Positions 1 to 8,328 of a stretch of 64,000 nt of DNA are shown piece after piece. The notes beneath the pieces are model-generated. The model had not been told where the DNA came from, ran no database searches, and saw nothing but the letters and a program-made list of their open reading frames with translations. Position 1 is the stretch's first letter. Each line of letters begins with the position of its first letter. The translations under genes and the position numbers were made by a program. The stretch lies in assembly GCF_002240415.1 (NCBI RefSeq), contig NZ_CP020028.1, forward strand, positions 5,408,501-5,472,500, written 5' to 3'. Source of the DNA: Paenibacillus kribbensis. Its GTDB lineage: Bacteria > Bacillota > Bacilli > Paenibacillales > Paenibacillaceae.

Positions 1-147
1 GGCCGCTCTTCCGCTAACATTGGAAATCGTAGGTGTACTCGTGCCGGAGGCAACCCCGTCATTGCCTTGTCCTGCGCTATCCTTGCCGACGTTCCCTGCA
101 TCGTCAAACTTGTACCGCGCAATGATTTGATCCTGGAATTTGATCAT
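1..147 (-). CDS. LamG/concanavalin A-like domain protein, N-terminal fragment
   Basis: Only the first 49 codons are in the window; the gene runs off the left edge. The ATG at 145-147 has a good ribosome binding site (AGGAG, 8 bases upstream). The peptide begins MIKFQDQIIARYKFDD and continues with a Gly/Ser/Asp-rich stretch containing DSAGQGNDG. This is the usual opening of LamG or jelly-roll carbohydrate-binding domains, where 'Y-x-F-D' and 'D-x-S-G-x-G-N-D-G' form the first strands. In Paenibacillus such domains often begin large glycoside hydrolases, but the enzyme part is not visible, so no activity is assigned. No signal peptide is seen in the first 30 residues. Confidence 0.7.
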   Translation of the reverse strand, partial: MIKFQDQIIARYKFDDAGNVGKDSAGQGNDGVASGTSTPTISNVSGRAA

Positions 148-303
148 CTTCGTCGCTCCTATATCCATATTTTATTAATGTAATAACTAATTGATTAATA
201 TAAATGCATACTATATAGCTATAGTACCTTATCCTGCACACCTTTTTCAATCTACGGTTAGTTGAAAATGAACATGAAGCTCCAATAAGCAGTCAGATGT
301 GAC

Positions 304-330
304 AAAAAAACCGCTCAGTGAGCGGTTTTC
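304..330 (-). terminator. Rho-independent terminator of the metallophosphoesterase gene
   Basis: The stem ACCGCT/AGCGGT with a 5-base loop is flanked by A and T runs. It lies 19 bases past the stop of the leftward gene at 349-1377 and would end the ugp-phosphatase transcript. Confidence 0.75.
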
Positions 331-348
331 AGATGGATCAATCCTTGT

Positions 349-1377
349 TTAGAGTGAATCGTCACTTTGTAAATGATTGGTGACTGTTTTCTTTATTTTG
401 GGCAATTGAACTACATACTCTGCATTCTCAATCCACGTTCCCGTCACAAAATCACGCCCCTTAACGACAACCCGATCATGATACACGTCGACATGCAGAC
501 CCTGGCTACCCTCAAGAGGTTCATCCTGATCCGTCCACAGGTAACCTACGGAAGCGGCATTAAACATCGTTGGCATCTGATCGCCACCATCGTACATTGT
601 ACGCTTCGCCTCCAGTTGCCAGTGGGTATGCCCTGAGAACAGGAACACTTGAGGATAATGACTCAGGATGGCCTTCAACTCTGCATCCTGAGTCACTCCA
701 TACCAGCCTTGCTCCTTCATCGAGCCTGCCACTGTATCTATCAGCGGTTGATGCAGAAATACAAAGATCGGTCGATCAGGGGATGCATCTTCGGACAGCT
801 TCGTTGCCAACCATTCCAGTTGTTCAGCAGACATATCACAATTTTTGGGATGAGGCTGCTCTGTCCCCAAAAAGATATAATGATAACCGTTAATCCAGTG
901 ATCATGATACGATCCTCTCATGCCTGTGGCTACTGCAAATTGGTTCAATCGTTTCTCCCATAACGTGAAAGGTAAAATAGATTCCCCGGTGCTGCCGGGT
1001 TCTCCTTTAGCCGTAGCTGCCGAATGCTCCAGAACCCGCTCTACTTCATCTTCGGTCATTGTGGTCAAATCCAATGGCGGATCTTGCCACAGGGTATCCC
1101 CAATATCGTGATTGCCTACGGTATATCGTATCTCGGGCAAAGATTCCTGATAAATACTCAGTATTCGGTGCAACTGCCTGTATTCCTCCGGTAGCCCGCG
1201 ATCCGTCAAATCGCCCACATGCATAATCCCGCTGCTGCCACTGCTATACATGGTAATATCCGCCAGTGCTTTCTCCAGATGACGGTTGTGGATATGATCC
1301 ACACGATCCGTAACATGCGTATCGGTAATGACCTGAAAGCAGGCAAGCGGTTGTTCAGGTTTAATTATATTTTCCAT
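349..1377 (-). CDS. Calcineurin-like metallophosphoesterase
   Basis: This 342-residue protein has all the metal-binding blocks of the calcineurin-like phosphoesterase fold in order: DTHV (19-22), GDLTDRG (about 55), GNHDIGD (about 87), FLHQP (about 209) and FSGHTHW (about 249). No signal peptide is evident, so a cytoplasmic enzyme is likely. It is the last gene of a leftward series; its ATG is 6 bases after the SMR gene stop, with a GGAG site 10 bases upstream. Position downstream of a Ugp-like importer suggests a phosphodiester or phosphomonoester substrate such as glycerophosphodiesters, but that is inference. The family also includes cAMP and nucleotide phosphodiesterases, so the substrate stays open. 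Confidence 0.85.
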   Translation of the reverse strand: MENIIKPEQPLACFQVITDTHVTDRVDHIHNRHLEKALADITMYSSGSSGIMHVGDLTDRGLPEEYRQLHRILSIYQESLPEIRYTVGNHDIGDTLWQDPPLDLTTMTEDEVERVLEHSAATAKGEPGSTGESILPFTLWEKRLNQFAVATGMRGSYHDHWINGYHYIFLGTEQPHPKNCDMSAEQLEWLATKLSEDASPDRPIFVFLHQPLIDTVAGSMKEQGWYGVTQDAELKAILSHYPQVFLFSGHTHWQLEAKRTMYDGGDQMPTMFNAASVGYLWTDQDEPLEGSQGLHVDVYHDRVVVKGRDFVTGTWIENAEYVVQLPKIKKTVTNHLQSDDSL

Positions 1378-1383
1378 CCAAAA

Positions 1384-1713
1384 TCAACTCCATTTCAGTC
1401 CAATAATACCGATCAGGATGAAGCCCATCCAGACGAGCGAGATCGCCTTCATAGTCTCTCCGAAAAAGAAATGCCCTGCGAGAGTAATCAGCGTAATTCC
1501 TACCCCTGACCAGATTGCATAAGCGACACCAAGAGGCATATATTTTACTGCAAAATTCAGCAGGGTAAAGCTCGCTCCGTAACAGGCAAACATGAGGATA
1601 GAAGGCCACAACCGAGCAAAACCACCCGATACTTTCATTAAAATGGTGCCACTCAGTTCCAATCCAATCGCTAGCGCAAGCAGAACCCCTCCTACATAAG
1701 AATGACTCGTCAT
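1384..1713 (-). CDS. Small multidrug resistance (SMR) family transporter
   Basis: The 109 residues form four hydrophobic helices, the normal size of EmrE/QacE-type proteins. The essential membrane glutamate is present in helix 1 (E19, in GLELSGTILMK), and helix 3 has the family pattern around YAIWSGVG. SMR proteins exchange protons for cationic drugs, guanidinium or polyamines, usually as homodimers or paired subunits. Here there is one subunit gene, its ATG overlapping the preceding HAD gene stop by 4 bases (ATGA), which indicates translational coupling. Substrate cannot be told from sequence; the association with two phosphatases is unusual. Confidence 0.88.
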   Translation of the reverse strand: MTSHSYVGGVLLALAIGLELSGTILMKVSGGFARLWPSILMFACYGASFTLLNFAVKYMPLGVAYAIWSGVGITLITLAGHFFFGETMKAISLVWMGFILIGIIGLKWS

Positions 1714-2477
1714 CGGCTCACCCCGGCTTCCAGCAGTTCATGGAACGAACGCACCGTAAGATCGGCAAGTTGTATATGTTCAGGGCTCCCGACGGCGACC
1801 TTCCAAGCCGCTCCCGCTGAGCGCGCCATCTCCATATCGCCATCTGTATCTCCGATGACCATAGATCGTGCAGCTGGAATACCGAGACGCTCACAAGCCA
1901 GCAGGAGCATATCAGGAAACGGCTTTCCCCGTTTAACCTGATCCGTACCCACAACCACCGTAAAAAAAGATTCAATCCCCATCCATTCCAGATGGCGCAG
2001 CGCACTATCCGTCTCATCCGCCGTCACAACCCCCATCTTCATTCCGTGGCTGCGACATAGCTCAAGAAACATACGTACTCCGGGCAGCGGCCGAACAGGA
2101 CGTTCCTTGCTGATTGCATATTCTGCTTGTAAAAAACATTCATTTACGTTGATTTTGGCTTCCGCCCAGCTCAAGCCTGCATGATACCCATGCCATGTCA
2201 GCACCGCACGAACCTCTTCCATGGTCCCCATGGCGAGTGGTCCCCGTACATCATAGCCTGTCATTCCACCTTGCTCATCATGGAACGTTCCCCATATATG
2301 AGGGATTTCATCTTTAGCGAATCGAAGCCCACGAGCAACAAGCCGCTCCCTGAAGTTCTCCATCACACAAACGGTCCAGAAACCCCACATGGCTGTAAAA
2401 TCAAGCAAGGTCCCATCCTTGTCAAACAGAATGGCCTCTATTGGGGTAGACCGGTTCCCAAAGTTTAATTCAGGCAT
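1710..2477 (-). CDS. HAD-superfamily hydrolase (phosphoglycolate phosphatase-like)
   Basis: The protein has 255 residues. Motif I is LFDKDGTLLDF (about 17-27) with lysine between the catalytic aspartates' usual neighbours; motif II is GVVTADET (about 149); motifs III/IV are KRGKPFPDM (about 183) and VIGDTDGDMEMA (about 207). These are typical of the HAD fold with an alpha-helical cap. It would dephosphorylate a small phosphate ester in the cytoplasm. The ATG has AAGGAGTG upstream. It sits just after the hairpin that follows the solute-binding protein gene, with only about 40 bases between them, so it probably depends on read-through from the transporter operon. Confidence 0.85.
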   Translation of the reverse strand: MPELNFGNRSTPIEAILFDKDGTLLDFTAMWGFWTVCVMENFRERLVARGLRFAKDEIPHIWGTFHDEQGGMTGYDVRGPLAMGTMEEVRAVLTWHGYHAGLSWAEAKINVNECFLQAEYAISKERPVRPLPGVRMFLELCRSHGMKMGVVTADETDSALRHLEWMGIESFFTVVVGTDQVKRGKPFPDMLLLACERLGIPAARSMVIGDTDGDMEMARSAGAAWKVAVGSPEHIQLADLTVRSFHELLEAGVSR

Positions 2478-2513
2478 ATTTTACACTCCTTGTCTGCTGT
2501 CGTACTGGATCAG

Positions 2514-2538
2514 AAAAGCGGTACATGTCTGCACCGCT
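2514..2538 (-). terminator. Hairpin after the solute-binding protein gene
   Basis: The stem AGCGGT/ACCGCT with a 10-base loop is followed on the minus strand by TTTTCT. It is a modest terminator just before the HAD gene and may let part of the transcript through to the phosphatase genes. Confidence 0.55.
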
Positions 2539-2552
2539 CTCCCGAGGTGATC

Positions 2553-3926
2553 TTATTTTATCCGATCCAGTTCCTTCTGGGCCTTCTCCTTGGCTTCCTT
2601 CAGAGCCTGCTCAGCAGGAACTTTATTGATCTGTACTTGATCAGCCGCATCCTTCAGCGCATCATTGATCTTGCCTCCGGTCGGATCCTGGAACGGAGCA
2701 GAAGCATGAGAAGCCTGCTGGAGCGGAATTTTGATCTGCGGGTTCTTCTCACTGAACTTTTTGAAATCAGGGTCTTCCTGGGCAGACTTACGAACCGCAA
2801 TATAACCCGTATTCATGGACCAGGAAGCTGTATTCGACGTTTTAGAGAAATATGTCAGCCACTTATACGCTGCTTTTTGCTGTTCCGGGCTTGCTTCAGC
2901 GGGGATACCTGCCATTAATGCACTTGCTACAGGTTTACCTTGACCAATGCCCTTCCAGCCCGGCTGTTCCATGGCTGCTACGACATTAAAGTCCAGGTCG
3001 CCCTGGTCACCACTGGAGCCGGTGTAACCTGCTGCCTTATTTTTCATGACATCATCAATCGTTTTGTACCAGTACTCCCAACCTTGACCACCAGAGTGAA
3101 TACCCATGATCTTGTCCTCATGAATCCATTTGCTGAACAGATCCCAAGTCTCAATCCATTCCGGTGAATCAATCATCACCGTCTTGCCGTCATCACTCAG
3201 GATTTTCCCGCCCTTGCTAAGCACGGCGTCGACCATGTTATCACTGCCCCACATCGGCTCCCAGCCATAGAAGGTTGTCTGGCCATTCTCACGTTTGCTC
3301 ATCTTTGCTGCTGCATCGGCCAGGGCTTCCCAAGTCGTCAGACTGGCTGGATCAATACCATGCTGCTTCAGCGCGTCCTTGCGGTAATACATGATCTGCG
3401 TCGTTCCGTACATCGGCAAGAAATATTGCTTCCCATCTACCTGCCCCTGTTTCAGAAAGGTCTCAACAAAATCCTCTTTGTTGAAGCTTTGATCGGCTGC
3501 GATCATCTCATCCATTGGAGCATAATAGCCTTTGTGAGCCCATTCGATATTAGAGCTCAGTACAGCCGCAGGTACCTTTTTGGATGCAATTGCCGCCTGC
3601 AGCTTCCTTTCCGTCTCGGTGTAATCAGCTTGTACAATTCCTTTGACAATGACTTCGCTCTGGGACTTATTGAAGGCGTCGATTTTTTCCTTCATGTTAT
3701 CTCCCAGTTTCCCGCCCAGGCCATACCAGAACTCAATCTCGACTGGACCCTTTGATGCGGAATCAGCTCCATTCGCAGCCGAACCTGAATGGGTTGGACC
3801 ACCAGCGGTTGAGGGACCACACGCTGTAATTAAGGCAAAACTTGCAGCCAGCACCAGTGACATGCCGCCTCTCCATCCGAGCCTTATTTTTTCCTTCCAT
3901 TTCATACGTGCTTGGCCTAACTCCAT
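2553..3926 (-). CDS. ABC transporter substrate-binding lipoprotein, UgpB-like
   Basis: This is a 457-residue extracytoplasmic binding protein of the sugar/glycerol-phosphate family. A charged N-terminus, a hydrophobic segment and the lipobox ITAC with Cys36 mark a lipoprotein. The mature start IEFWYGLGGKLG and the later MYYRKDAL and TTWEALADAA blocks are typical of family 1 (UgpB/MalE-like) proteins. The first ATG was chosen because TAGGAGGA lies directly upstream. It is encoded after two permease genes in the same direction with a 31-base gap. The likely ligand class is glycerol-3-phosphate, glycerophosphodiesters or a disaccharide; phosphatase genes downstream favour the phosphate esters, as inference only. 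Confidence 0.88.
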   Translation of the reverse strand: MELGQARMKWKEKIRLGWRGGMSLVLAASFALITACGPSTAGGPTHSGSAANGADSASKGPVEIEFWYGLGGKLGDNMKEKIDAFNKSQSEVIVKGIVQADYTETERKLQAAIASKKVPAAVLSSNIEWAHKGYYAPMDEMIAADQSFNKEDFVETFLKQGQVDGKQYFLPMYGTTQIMYYRKDALKQHGIDPASLTTWEALADAAAKMSKRENGQTTFYGWEPMWGSDNMVDAVLSKGGKILSDDGKTVMIDSPEWIETWDLFSKWIHEDKIMGIHSGGQGWEYWYKTIDDVMKNKAAGYTGSSGDQGDLDFNVVAAMEQPGWKGIGQGKPVASALMAGIPAEASPEQQKAAYKWLTYFSKTSNTASWSMNTGYIAVRKSAQEDPDFKKFSEKNPQIKIPLQQASHASAPFQDPTGGKINDALKDAADQVQINKVPAEQALKEAKEKAQKELDRIK

Positions 3927-3957
3927 TGTGATTCCTCCTATATAATGGTTATAAAAA

Positions 3958-4797
3958 TCAATTCTTGTTTACGCCAGCAGTCATGTTCACACTCTGCATG
4001 ATCGTTTTCTGGGTAAACATGAATATAACAAGCAGCGGTGCGATGGTGAATGCACTGGCAGCCATAATCTGCGGCCACGCCAGTCCATAGGCCCCTCCTT
4101 CCACAAAAAAGCTGCGCAGACCGGCCGATACTAATTGCAGATTCGGGTCCTTGGTAATGAGCATCGGCCAGAAGTAGTTGTTGTACTGGTCGATGAACGT
4201 AATCAATACCATCACGGCAAAGGTCGAGCGAACCAGCGGCGCTATAATGGTCCACAAAATACGGAAGTGAGAAGCTCCATCCAATTGTCCAGCTTCCACC
4301 AGTTCGTGAGACACCTGCAGGAATGCCTGCCGGATCAGGAAAATGGAGAAAACACTGACACAGTTGGTTACGATCAATCCCGTATAGGAATCCAGCAGTT
4401 TAAGCTCGCTGAGAACCAGATAGCCAGGCAGATAGACGGCTGTACTCGGAATCATGTAGCCTACCAGAATCAGTCCAGTGAGTATACCTTTCATGCGAAA
4501 ACGCATATGGGTGAGTGCATAGGCCATCATGCTGGAATTAACAATCTGCAACAGACAGATCGCCGCTGCTACAAACGTACTGTTCAGCATGTAGCGAGCA
4601 AATGGGGCAGAATTCCATGCATCCATATAATTGCTCCAGCGGAACGCTTCTGGCCAGAACGTTGGCGGGAACTGCCATATCTCGTCATTGGTCTTGAAAC
4701 CGCTGATGGCCATCCAATAGAAAGGAAATGCCACAGTCAGACTGATCATGCCAAGCAGCAGGTAACGGATTACTTTACTTAGAGCTGTCATATTCAT
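3958..4797 (-). CDS. ABC transporter permease, UgpE/MalG-like
   Basis: The protein has 279 residues and six predicted membrane segments. It contains the cytoplasmic EAA loop (EAGQLDGASHFRILWTIIAP) that contacts the ATPase. I place the start at the ATG overlapping the previous stop as TGATG (4795-4799), giving the usual family length and starting MNMTALSKVIRYLL; a longer reading to 4854 would overlap ugpA by 58 bases and has no supporting site. It forms the membrane channel with the neighbouring UgpA-like subunit. No ATPase gene lies in this cluster. Confidence 0.88.
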   Translation of the reverse strand: MNMTALSKVIRYLLLGMISLTVAFPFYWMAISGFKTNDEIWQFPPTFWPEAFRWSNYMDAWNSAPFARYMLNSTFVAAAICLLQIVNSSMMAYALTHMRFRMKGILTGLILVGYMIPSTAVYLPGYLVLSELKLLDSYTGLIVTNCVSVFSIFLIRQAFLQVSHELVEAGQLDGASHFRILWTIIAPLVRSTFAVMVLITFIDQYNNYFWPMLITKDPNLQLVSAGLRSFFVEGGAYGLAWPQIMAASAFTIAPLLVIFMFTQKTIMQSVNMTAGVNKN

Positions 4798-5672
4798 CAA
4801 TAGTGCACCAGGCGTCGGCCAAGCAGGAAGGATATCCCTGATAGCAATACGCAAATCAGAATAATAACGACGGCAATGCCAGAAGCTTCGCCTACATTGA
4901 ATGATTCAAACGCAGACTGATAATACATGTAAAGCAGTGTCCTTGTTGCCCCAGCCGGCCCTCCCTGTGTCATCACATTAATCTGGTCGTAGGCCTGAAG
5001 CGACTGAATCGTAAGGATGATGGACAAGAAGAATGTTGTTGGCGAAATCAACGGTAAGGTGATACTCCTGAATTTGTCCCAGCTGCCTGCCCCGTCAATC
5101 GACGCCGCTTCCAGCAAATCGGATGGCAGGTTACGCAAGGCTACCAGGTAAAATACCATTGACCAACCAATTGATTTCCACAGCGTAACGATCAGGACAG
5201 CTACAAGTGCCCAATTCGGATCTTGAAGCCAGCCAATCGGGGAAATTCCGAGCCAGCCGAGCAAAAGATTCGCGAGGCCTACCCGGGGCTCGAAAATCCA
5301 TGACCATGCAATGGAGACGGCTACGGTTGGCGTGACCCAGGGTGAGAACAGCAATGTCCGAAACAGACCAGACGATTTAATATTTCTGTTCATTAAAAGG
5401 GCCAGCGCCAGTCCACCAACAATCGTTGGTATAACACTCCCAAGGCCAAATAACAGAGTCACTTTCAGAGACTGATAAAATTCAGAATTCGTTAACAGAT
5501 AGGTGTAATTCTCCAAACCAACAAACCGTTTTTCCGGACTCATAAAATCCCAATCTGTAAAACTCAGATAAACAATGTATCCTAATGGTCCCAGCCAAAA
5601 AACCAGTAGTGGGATCAAAGCAGGTAGGGTGAAAAGAATCGCTTCTGTCTCCCTCCATAGTCTCACACGCAC
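4797..5672 (-). CDS. ABC transporter permease, UgpA/MalF-like
   Basis: The protein has 291 residues, six predicted membrane segments and the EAA loop (LEAASIDGAGSWDKFRSITL). The GTG at 5670-5672 is preferred because AAGGAG lies 8 bases upstream; a longer reading to 5774 adds a polar stretch not typical of the family. It is the first gene of the transporter operon and is divergent from a GbsR-type regulator about 200 bases away. Together with UgpE and the lipoprotein it makes an importer lacking its own ATPase, which may be supplied by the MsmX/UgpC-like protein at 57908-59032. Confidence 0.88.
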   Translation of the reverse strand: MRVRLWRETEAILFTLPALIPLLVFWLGPLGYIVYLSFTDWDFMSPEKRFVGLENYTYLLTNSEFYQSLKVTLLFGLGSVIPTIVGGLALALLMNRNIKSSGLFRTLLFSPWVTPTVAVSIAWSWIFEPRVGLANLLLGWLGISPIGWLQDPNWALVAVLIVTLWKSIGWSMVFYLVALRNLPSDLLEAASIDGAGSWDKFRSITLPLISPTTFFLSIILTIQSLQAYDQINVMTQGGPAGATRTLLYMYYQSAFESFNVGEASGIAVVIILICVLLSGISFLLGRRLVHY

Positions 5673-5748
5673 TTCGCACACTCCTTGTTGTTCAAATTTT
5701 GTTTTACATTGATGCGAAAATACTTCAAAACGTTCGTTTTTTCTCTTA

Positions 5749-5768
5749 TGTACAAAAATAATTGTACA
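5749..5768. promoter_or_regulatory. Inverted repeat in the divergent ugp/regulator region
   Basis: A perfect 7-base inverted repeat, TGTACAA and TTGTACA with 6 bases between, lies between the importer operon and the divergent regulator. It is a natural candidate operator for that regulator. No binding evidence is available from sequence alone. Confidence 0.45.
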
Positions 5769-5871
5769 GCACATTTGAAAAATTTAATTCCTGGTTATGT
5801 TAAAATAACGGGAGTCATGTAAAATATGAAGAATTAAAAGGAAACCCCATCCTTATAGTAGAGGTGAGATT

Positions 5872-6423
5872 GTGGGTAAAGAGGTTATGGAGGATCAGAA
5901 TCAATCAGCGTTGCCTTGCCGGAATGAATTGAGGGAGAAAGTGATTGATGCAATTGCCAATACGATGGATTTGTACGGGGTCAATCATTCATTTGGCCAG
6001 TTGTATGGCATTATGTATTTCGAAGATAGGCCTATGACGCTGGAAGAGATGAAGACGTCTATGAACATGAGCAAGAGTAATATGAGTTACGCTGTACGTT
6101 CTCTTACCGAATCGCAAATGATATATAAATTGGAGGAAAAGCAGGAACGAAAGGACCTTTATTGGGCGGAGACCGACTTTTTTCGCACCTTTCAGAACTT
6201 CTTCGGAGCGAAGCTGCAAAGGGAAATTGACGTGATGGAGGAAAGTCTTCAAGAAGCTATCCCAGGACTATCCAAAATCATTCTGGCGGAAGCAACCCTG
6301 CCTGAAGAGAGGGAGAAAGCTTTGCAGGACCTGCATAAACTCCAGCATGCAGAGCGGTACTACATGTGGTTGCAGAAATTCGTAGACCAGCTGCGGAATG
6401 GTGCATTTTACGAAAATGCGTAG
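5872..6423 (+). CDS. GbsR/MarR-family transcriptional regulator
   Basis: The 183-residue protein matches the GbsR branch of MarR-like winged-helix regulators. An N-terminal helix leads to the DNA-binding unit around YGIMYFEDRPMTLEEM, MSKSNMSYAVRSL and LEEKQERKDLYW (about 40-105), and a long helical C-terminus would serve for dimerisation. Start is GTG at 5872 with GAGGTGAG upstream. In B. subtilis GbsR and OpcR respond to choline and repress glycine-betaine genes. Here the regulator is divergent from a Ugp-like importer, so it may control that operon instead. The ligand is unknown. Confidence 0.82.
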   Translation: MGKEVMEDQNQSALPCRNELREKVIDAIANTMDLYGVNHSFGQLYGIMYFEDRPMTLEEMKTSMNMSKSNMSYAVRSLTESQMIYKLEEKQERKDLYWAETDFFRTFQNFFGAKLQREIDVMEESLQEAIPGLSKIILAEATLPEEREKALQDLHKLQHAERYYMWLQKFVDQLRNGAFYENA

Positions 6424-6452
6424 ACTAAAAAGCAGACACGGAGAACAGACAG

Positions 6453-6502
6453 CAAAAAGAGTGAGCTTCGGGGCCAATCCAAACCTCGAAACTCACTCTT
6501 TT
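6453..6502. terminator. Bidirectional terminator between the regulator and ydjI
   Basis: A long stem (AAAAGAGTGAG ... CTCACTCTTTT with G-T pairs further in) is flanked by A and T runs. It serves the converging rightward regulator gene and leftward ydjI. Confidence 0.8.
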
Positions 6503-6521
6503 CTTCACGAAAAATGATCAG

Positions 6522-7514
6522 TTACACGCTCAATTTCTGCCCACAATTCGGACAGAAGTTAGCTCCTTCGTTTTTGGTACCGCAATTTGGGCAAAAATTA
6601 GGCTTTTTATGGTCGCCAGAAGGAGTGGGGGCTTCAGATACAGGCCCAGTCTCAGCCGGTGGCTGTTGGCCAAGGTTCACATTTTTCATCATTTCATTCG
6701 CTATATTCATCTCCATCATCATACTCGCCATATCCGCAGCTGCTCCGCCGCCTTTTACGTTGCCAGATGCAATCCCATCCGTCATTGTCACCTGCTGATA
6801 CTTTTGCAGATTACCGATCATTTCATGAGAAGCTGTCTTCGTAATCATATCCTGGATCTCTTGCGGATAATTGAAGCTCATCACATGGAAGCCGGTAATC
6901 GTCATACCGTTGTCCATCACTTGCATGTCCAGGTCTTCTTGAATACCCTTCGAGATATCGGAAGCGTTCGCTTGCAAATTAAACATGTCCTTCCCTTCTC
7001 TGCTGATCCACTTCATTAACAGCTGATCCAGCACAGAAGTAATCCGAATCTTCACATCCTCAACCAGATAGCTCTCTTTCACCCCGGCGATCTTATCGAT
7101 GAGTGTAACATAATCGTTCACTTTAAAATTAAATGTGCCATTGGCACGAACAGGCATACCGCCCGGAAGCTGGGGAGTCGGGATCAGCACTGGATTCTGC
7201 GTCCCCCATTTGACAGTGAACTCCTTCGTATTAACGAACAAAACCTCCACCCTCATGCCGCTGTTAAATCCAAACTTGAACCCTTTTAATGTAGACAGAA
7301 ACGGGATAATGTCAGAGTCAATGCTATACGACCCCTCATTCTCAAAAATGCCCTCAATCTTGCCGTTATTTACAAAAATCGCGTCTTGGCCGGAGCGGAT
7401 AACCAGCTTGCTGCCTTTTTTAATCTCACGATTGCTCCACTTCCAAAAAATCATATCATCTCTGAATTCTTCCCACTCTACAACATTCGCAAATTGATTT
7501 CTAAAGAACCCCAT
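6522..7514 (-). CDS. ydjI: SPFH-domain/virion core-like protein with C-terminal zinc ribbon, YdjI-like
   Basis: The protein has 330 residues. The N-terminal two thirds match the SPFH/Band 7-like family of YdjI: the opening MGFFRNQFANVVEW, then VIRSGQDAIFVNNGKIEG and a beta-rich region followed by an amphipathic helical part. A Gly/Met-rich linker (about 245-280) leads to a zinc ribbon with four cysteines (FCPNCG and FCPNCG, 11 residues apart). It is the last gene of a pspA-ydjG-ydjH-ydjI operon, 19 bases after ydjH. In B. subtilis this set belongs to the SigW envelope-stress regulon, and YdjI is linked to placing PspA at the membrane. Function here is by synteny and family. Confidence 0.85.
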   Translation of the reverse strand: MGFFRNQFANVVEWEEFRDDMIFWKWSNREIKKGSKLVIRSGQDAIFVNNGKIEGIFENEGSYSIDSDIIPFLSTLKGFKFGFNSGMRVEVLFVNTKEFTVKWGTQNPVLIPTPQLPGGMPVRANGTFNFKVNDYVTLIDKIAGVKESYLVEDVKIRITSVLDQLLMKWISREGKDMFNLQANASDISKGIQEDLDMQVMDNGMTITGFHVMSFNYPQEIQDMITKTASHEMIGNLQKYQQVTMTDGIASGNVKGGGAAADMASMMMEMNIANEMMKNVNLGQQPPAETGPVSEAPTPSGDHKKPNFCPNCGTKNEGANFCPNCGQKLSV

Positions 7515-7533
7515 GCTGCATCCATCCCTTCAG

Positions 7534-8328
7534 TTAAAATGATCCCCTGCTGCCGCTATGCGAATGACCGCCACTGGTGGTTCCGCCACCACCGCCTGAG
7601 CTGCTGCTACTGCTGCTCTTTTCAATCTTCCGTTTCGTTGTCGTTGTGTGAAGGTACATATCCCGATGCTCCAGAACCCCTGAAGTGCTTGCATCCTCGT
7701 AGGTCTGCCTATTTACCGTAACCCGACCGCCAGAATTGGAAACCATCTTGCCCACGATAATAGACGCCAATCCCAGTGCAATCGCCAAATGAAGCCAGCC
7801 TTTAAAAAATATACTGTCCGGATTCACCCCTGGGCGGATGGCCAAATATCTGTGCGCGCTCAAAATATACTTTTGAAATGCCAGTCCATAGTTGCCGTTC
7901 GTCAGATCCGGGGTAATCTCATAGCGTATTTTATCTAGCCTATCGTCATCCAGATACCGTTCTGCCTTATAAAATCCGGCCAGGTACACCTCTCTATTTC
8001 TCATATCCATCGTTAAAATGACCGCATTACCATGTGACCTGTCATACCCCGGTCCATGATCATCATAAAAATCCTGCGTCATTTTCATAACATCCATATT
8101 GTCGGGATTCATAGTAGTAACAATAATAATGTCCGTTTCTCTTTCGGCTCCGTATTGATTAGCCATAGCGTTCAACACGTCATACTCTTCCTGATTAAGC
8201 AGTCCTGCTTCATCATAAATCAGCGGCTTCATGTCTGTCGTAGCTGCTTCGCCCTTCATTTCCATCGGAACAGCCAGAAAAACAGTGAAGAACAACGCAA
8301 TGATAACAATCGCTCTAAGTCTTTTCAC
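7534..8328 (-). CDS. ydjH: TPM-domain membrane protein with Gly/Ser-rich tail, YdjH-like
   Basis: The protein has 264 residues. A signal-like hydrophobic segment (about 5-22) is followed by a TPM domain of the Psb32/YgcG type (LIYDEAGLLNQEEYDVLNAM, then TDIIIVTTMN and GNAVILTMDMRNREVYL), a second membrane helix around 185-205, and a tail of serine, glycine and histidine ending GSRGSF. The start is the GTG overlapping the ydjG stop by one base (TAGTG), behind a GGAGGGGG site; a longer reading to 8355 would begin inside ydjG. The TPM domain probably faces outside and the Gly-rich tail inside. It works with PspA, YdjG and YdjI by operon context. Confidence 0.83.
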   Translation of the reverse strand: MKRLRAIVIIALFFTVFLAVPMEMKGEAATTDMKPLIYDEAGLLNQEEYDVLNAMANQYGAERETDIIIVTTMNPDNMDVMKMTQDFYDDHGPGYDRSHGNAVILTMDMRNREVYLAGFYKAERYLDDDRLDKIRYEITPDLTNGNYGLAFQKYILSAHRYLAIRPGVNPDSIFFKGWLHLAIALGLASIIVGKMVSNSGGRVTVNRQTYEDASTSGVLEHRDMYLHTTTTKRKIEKSSSSSSSGGGGGTTSGGHSHSGSRGSF

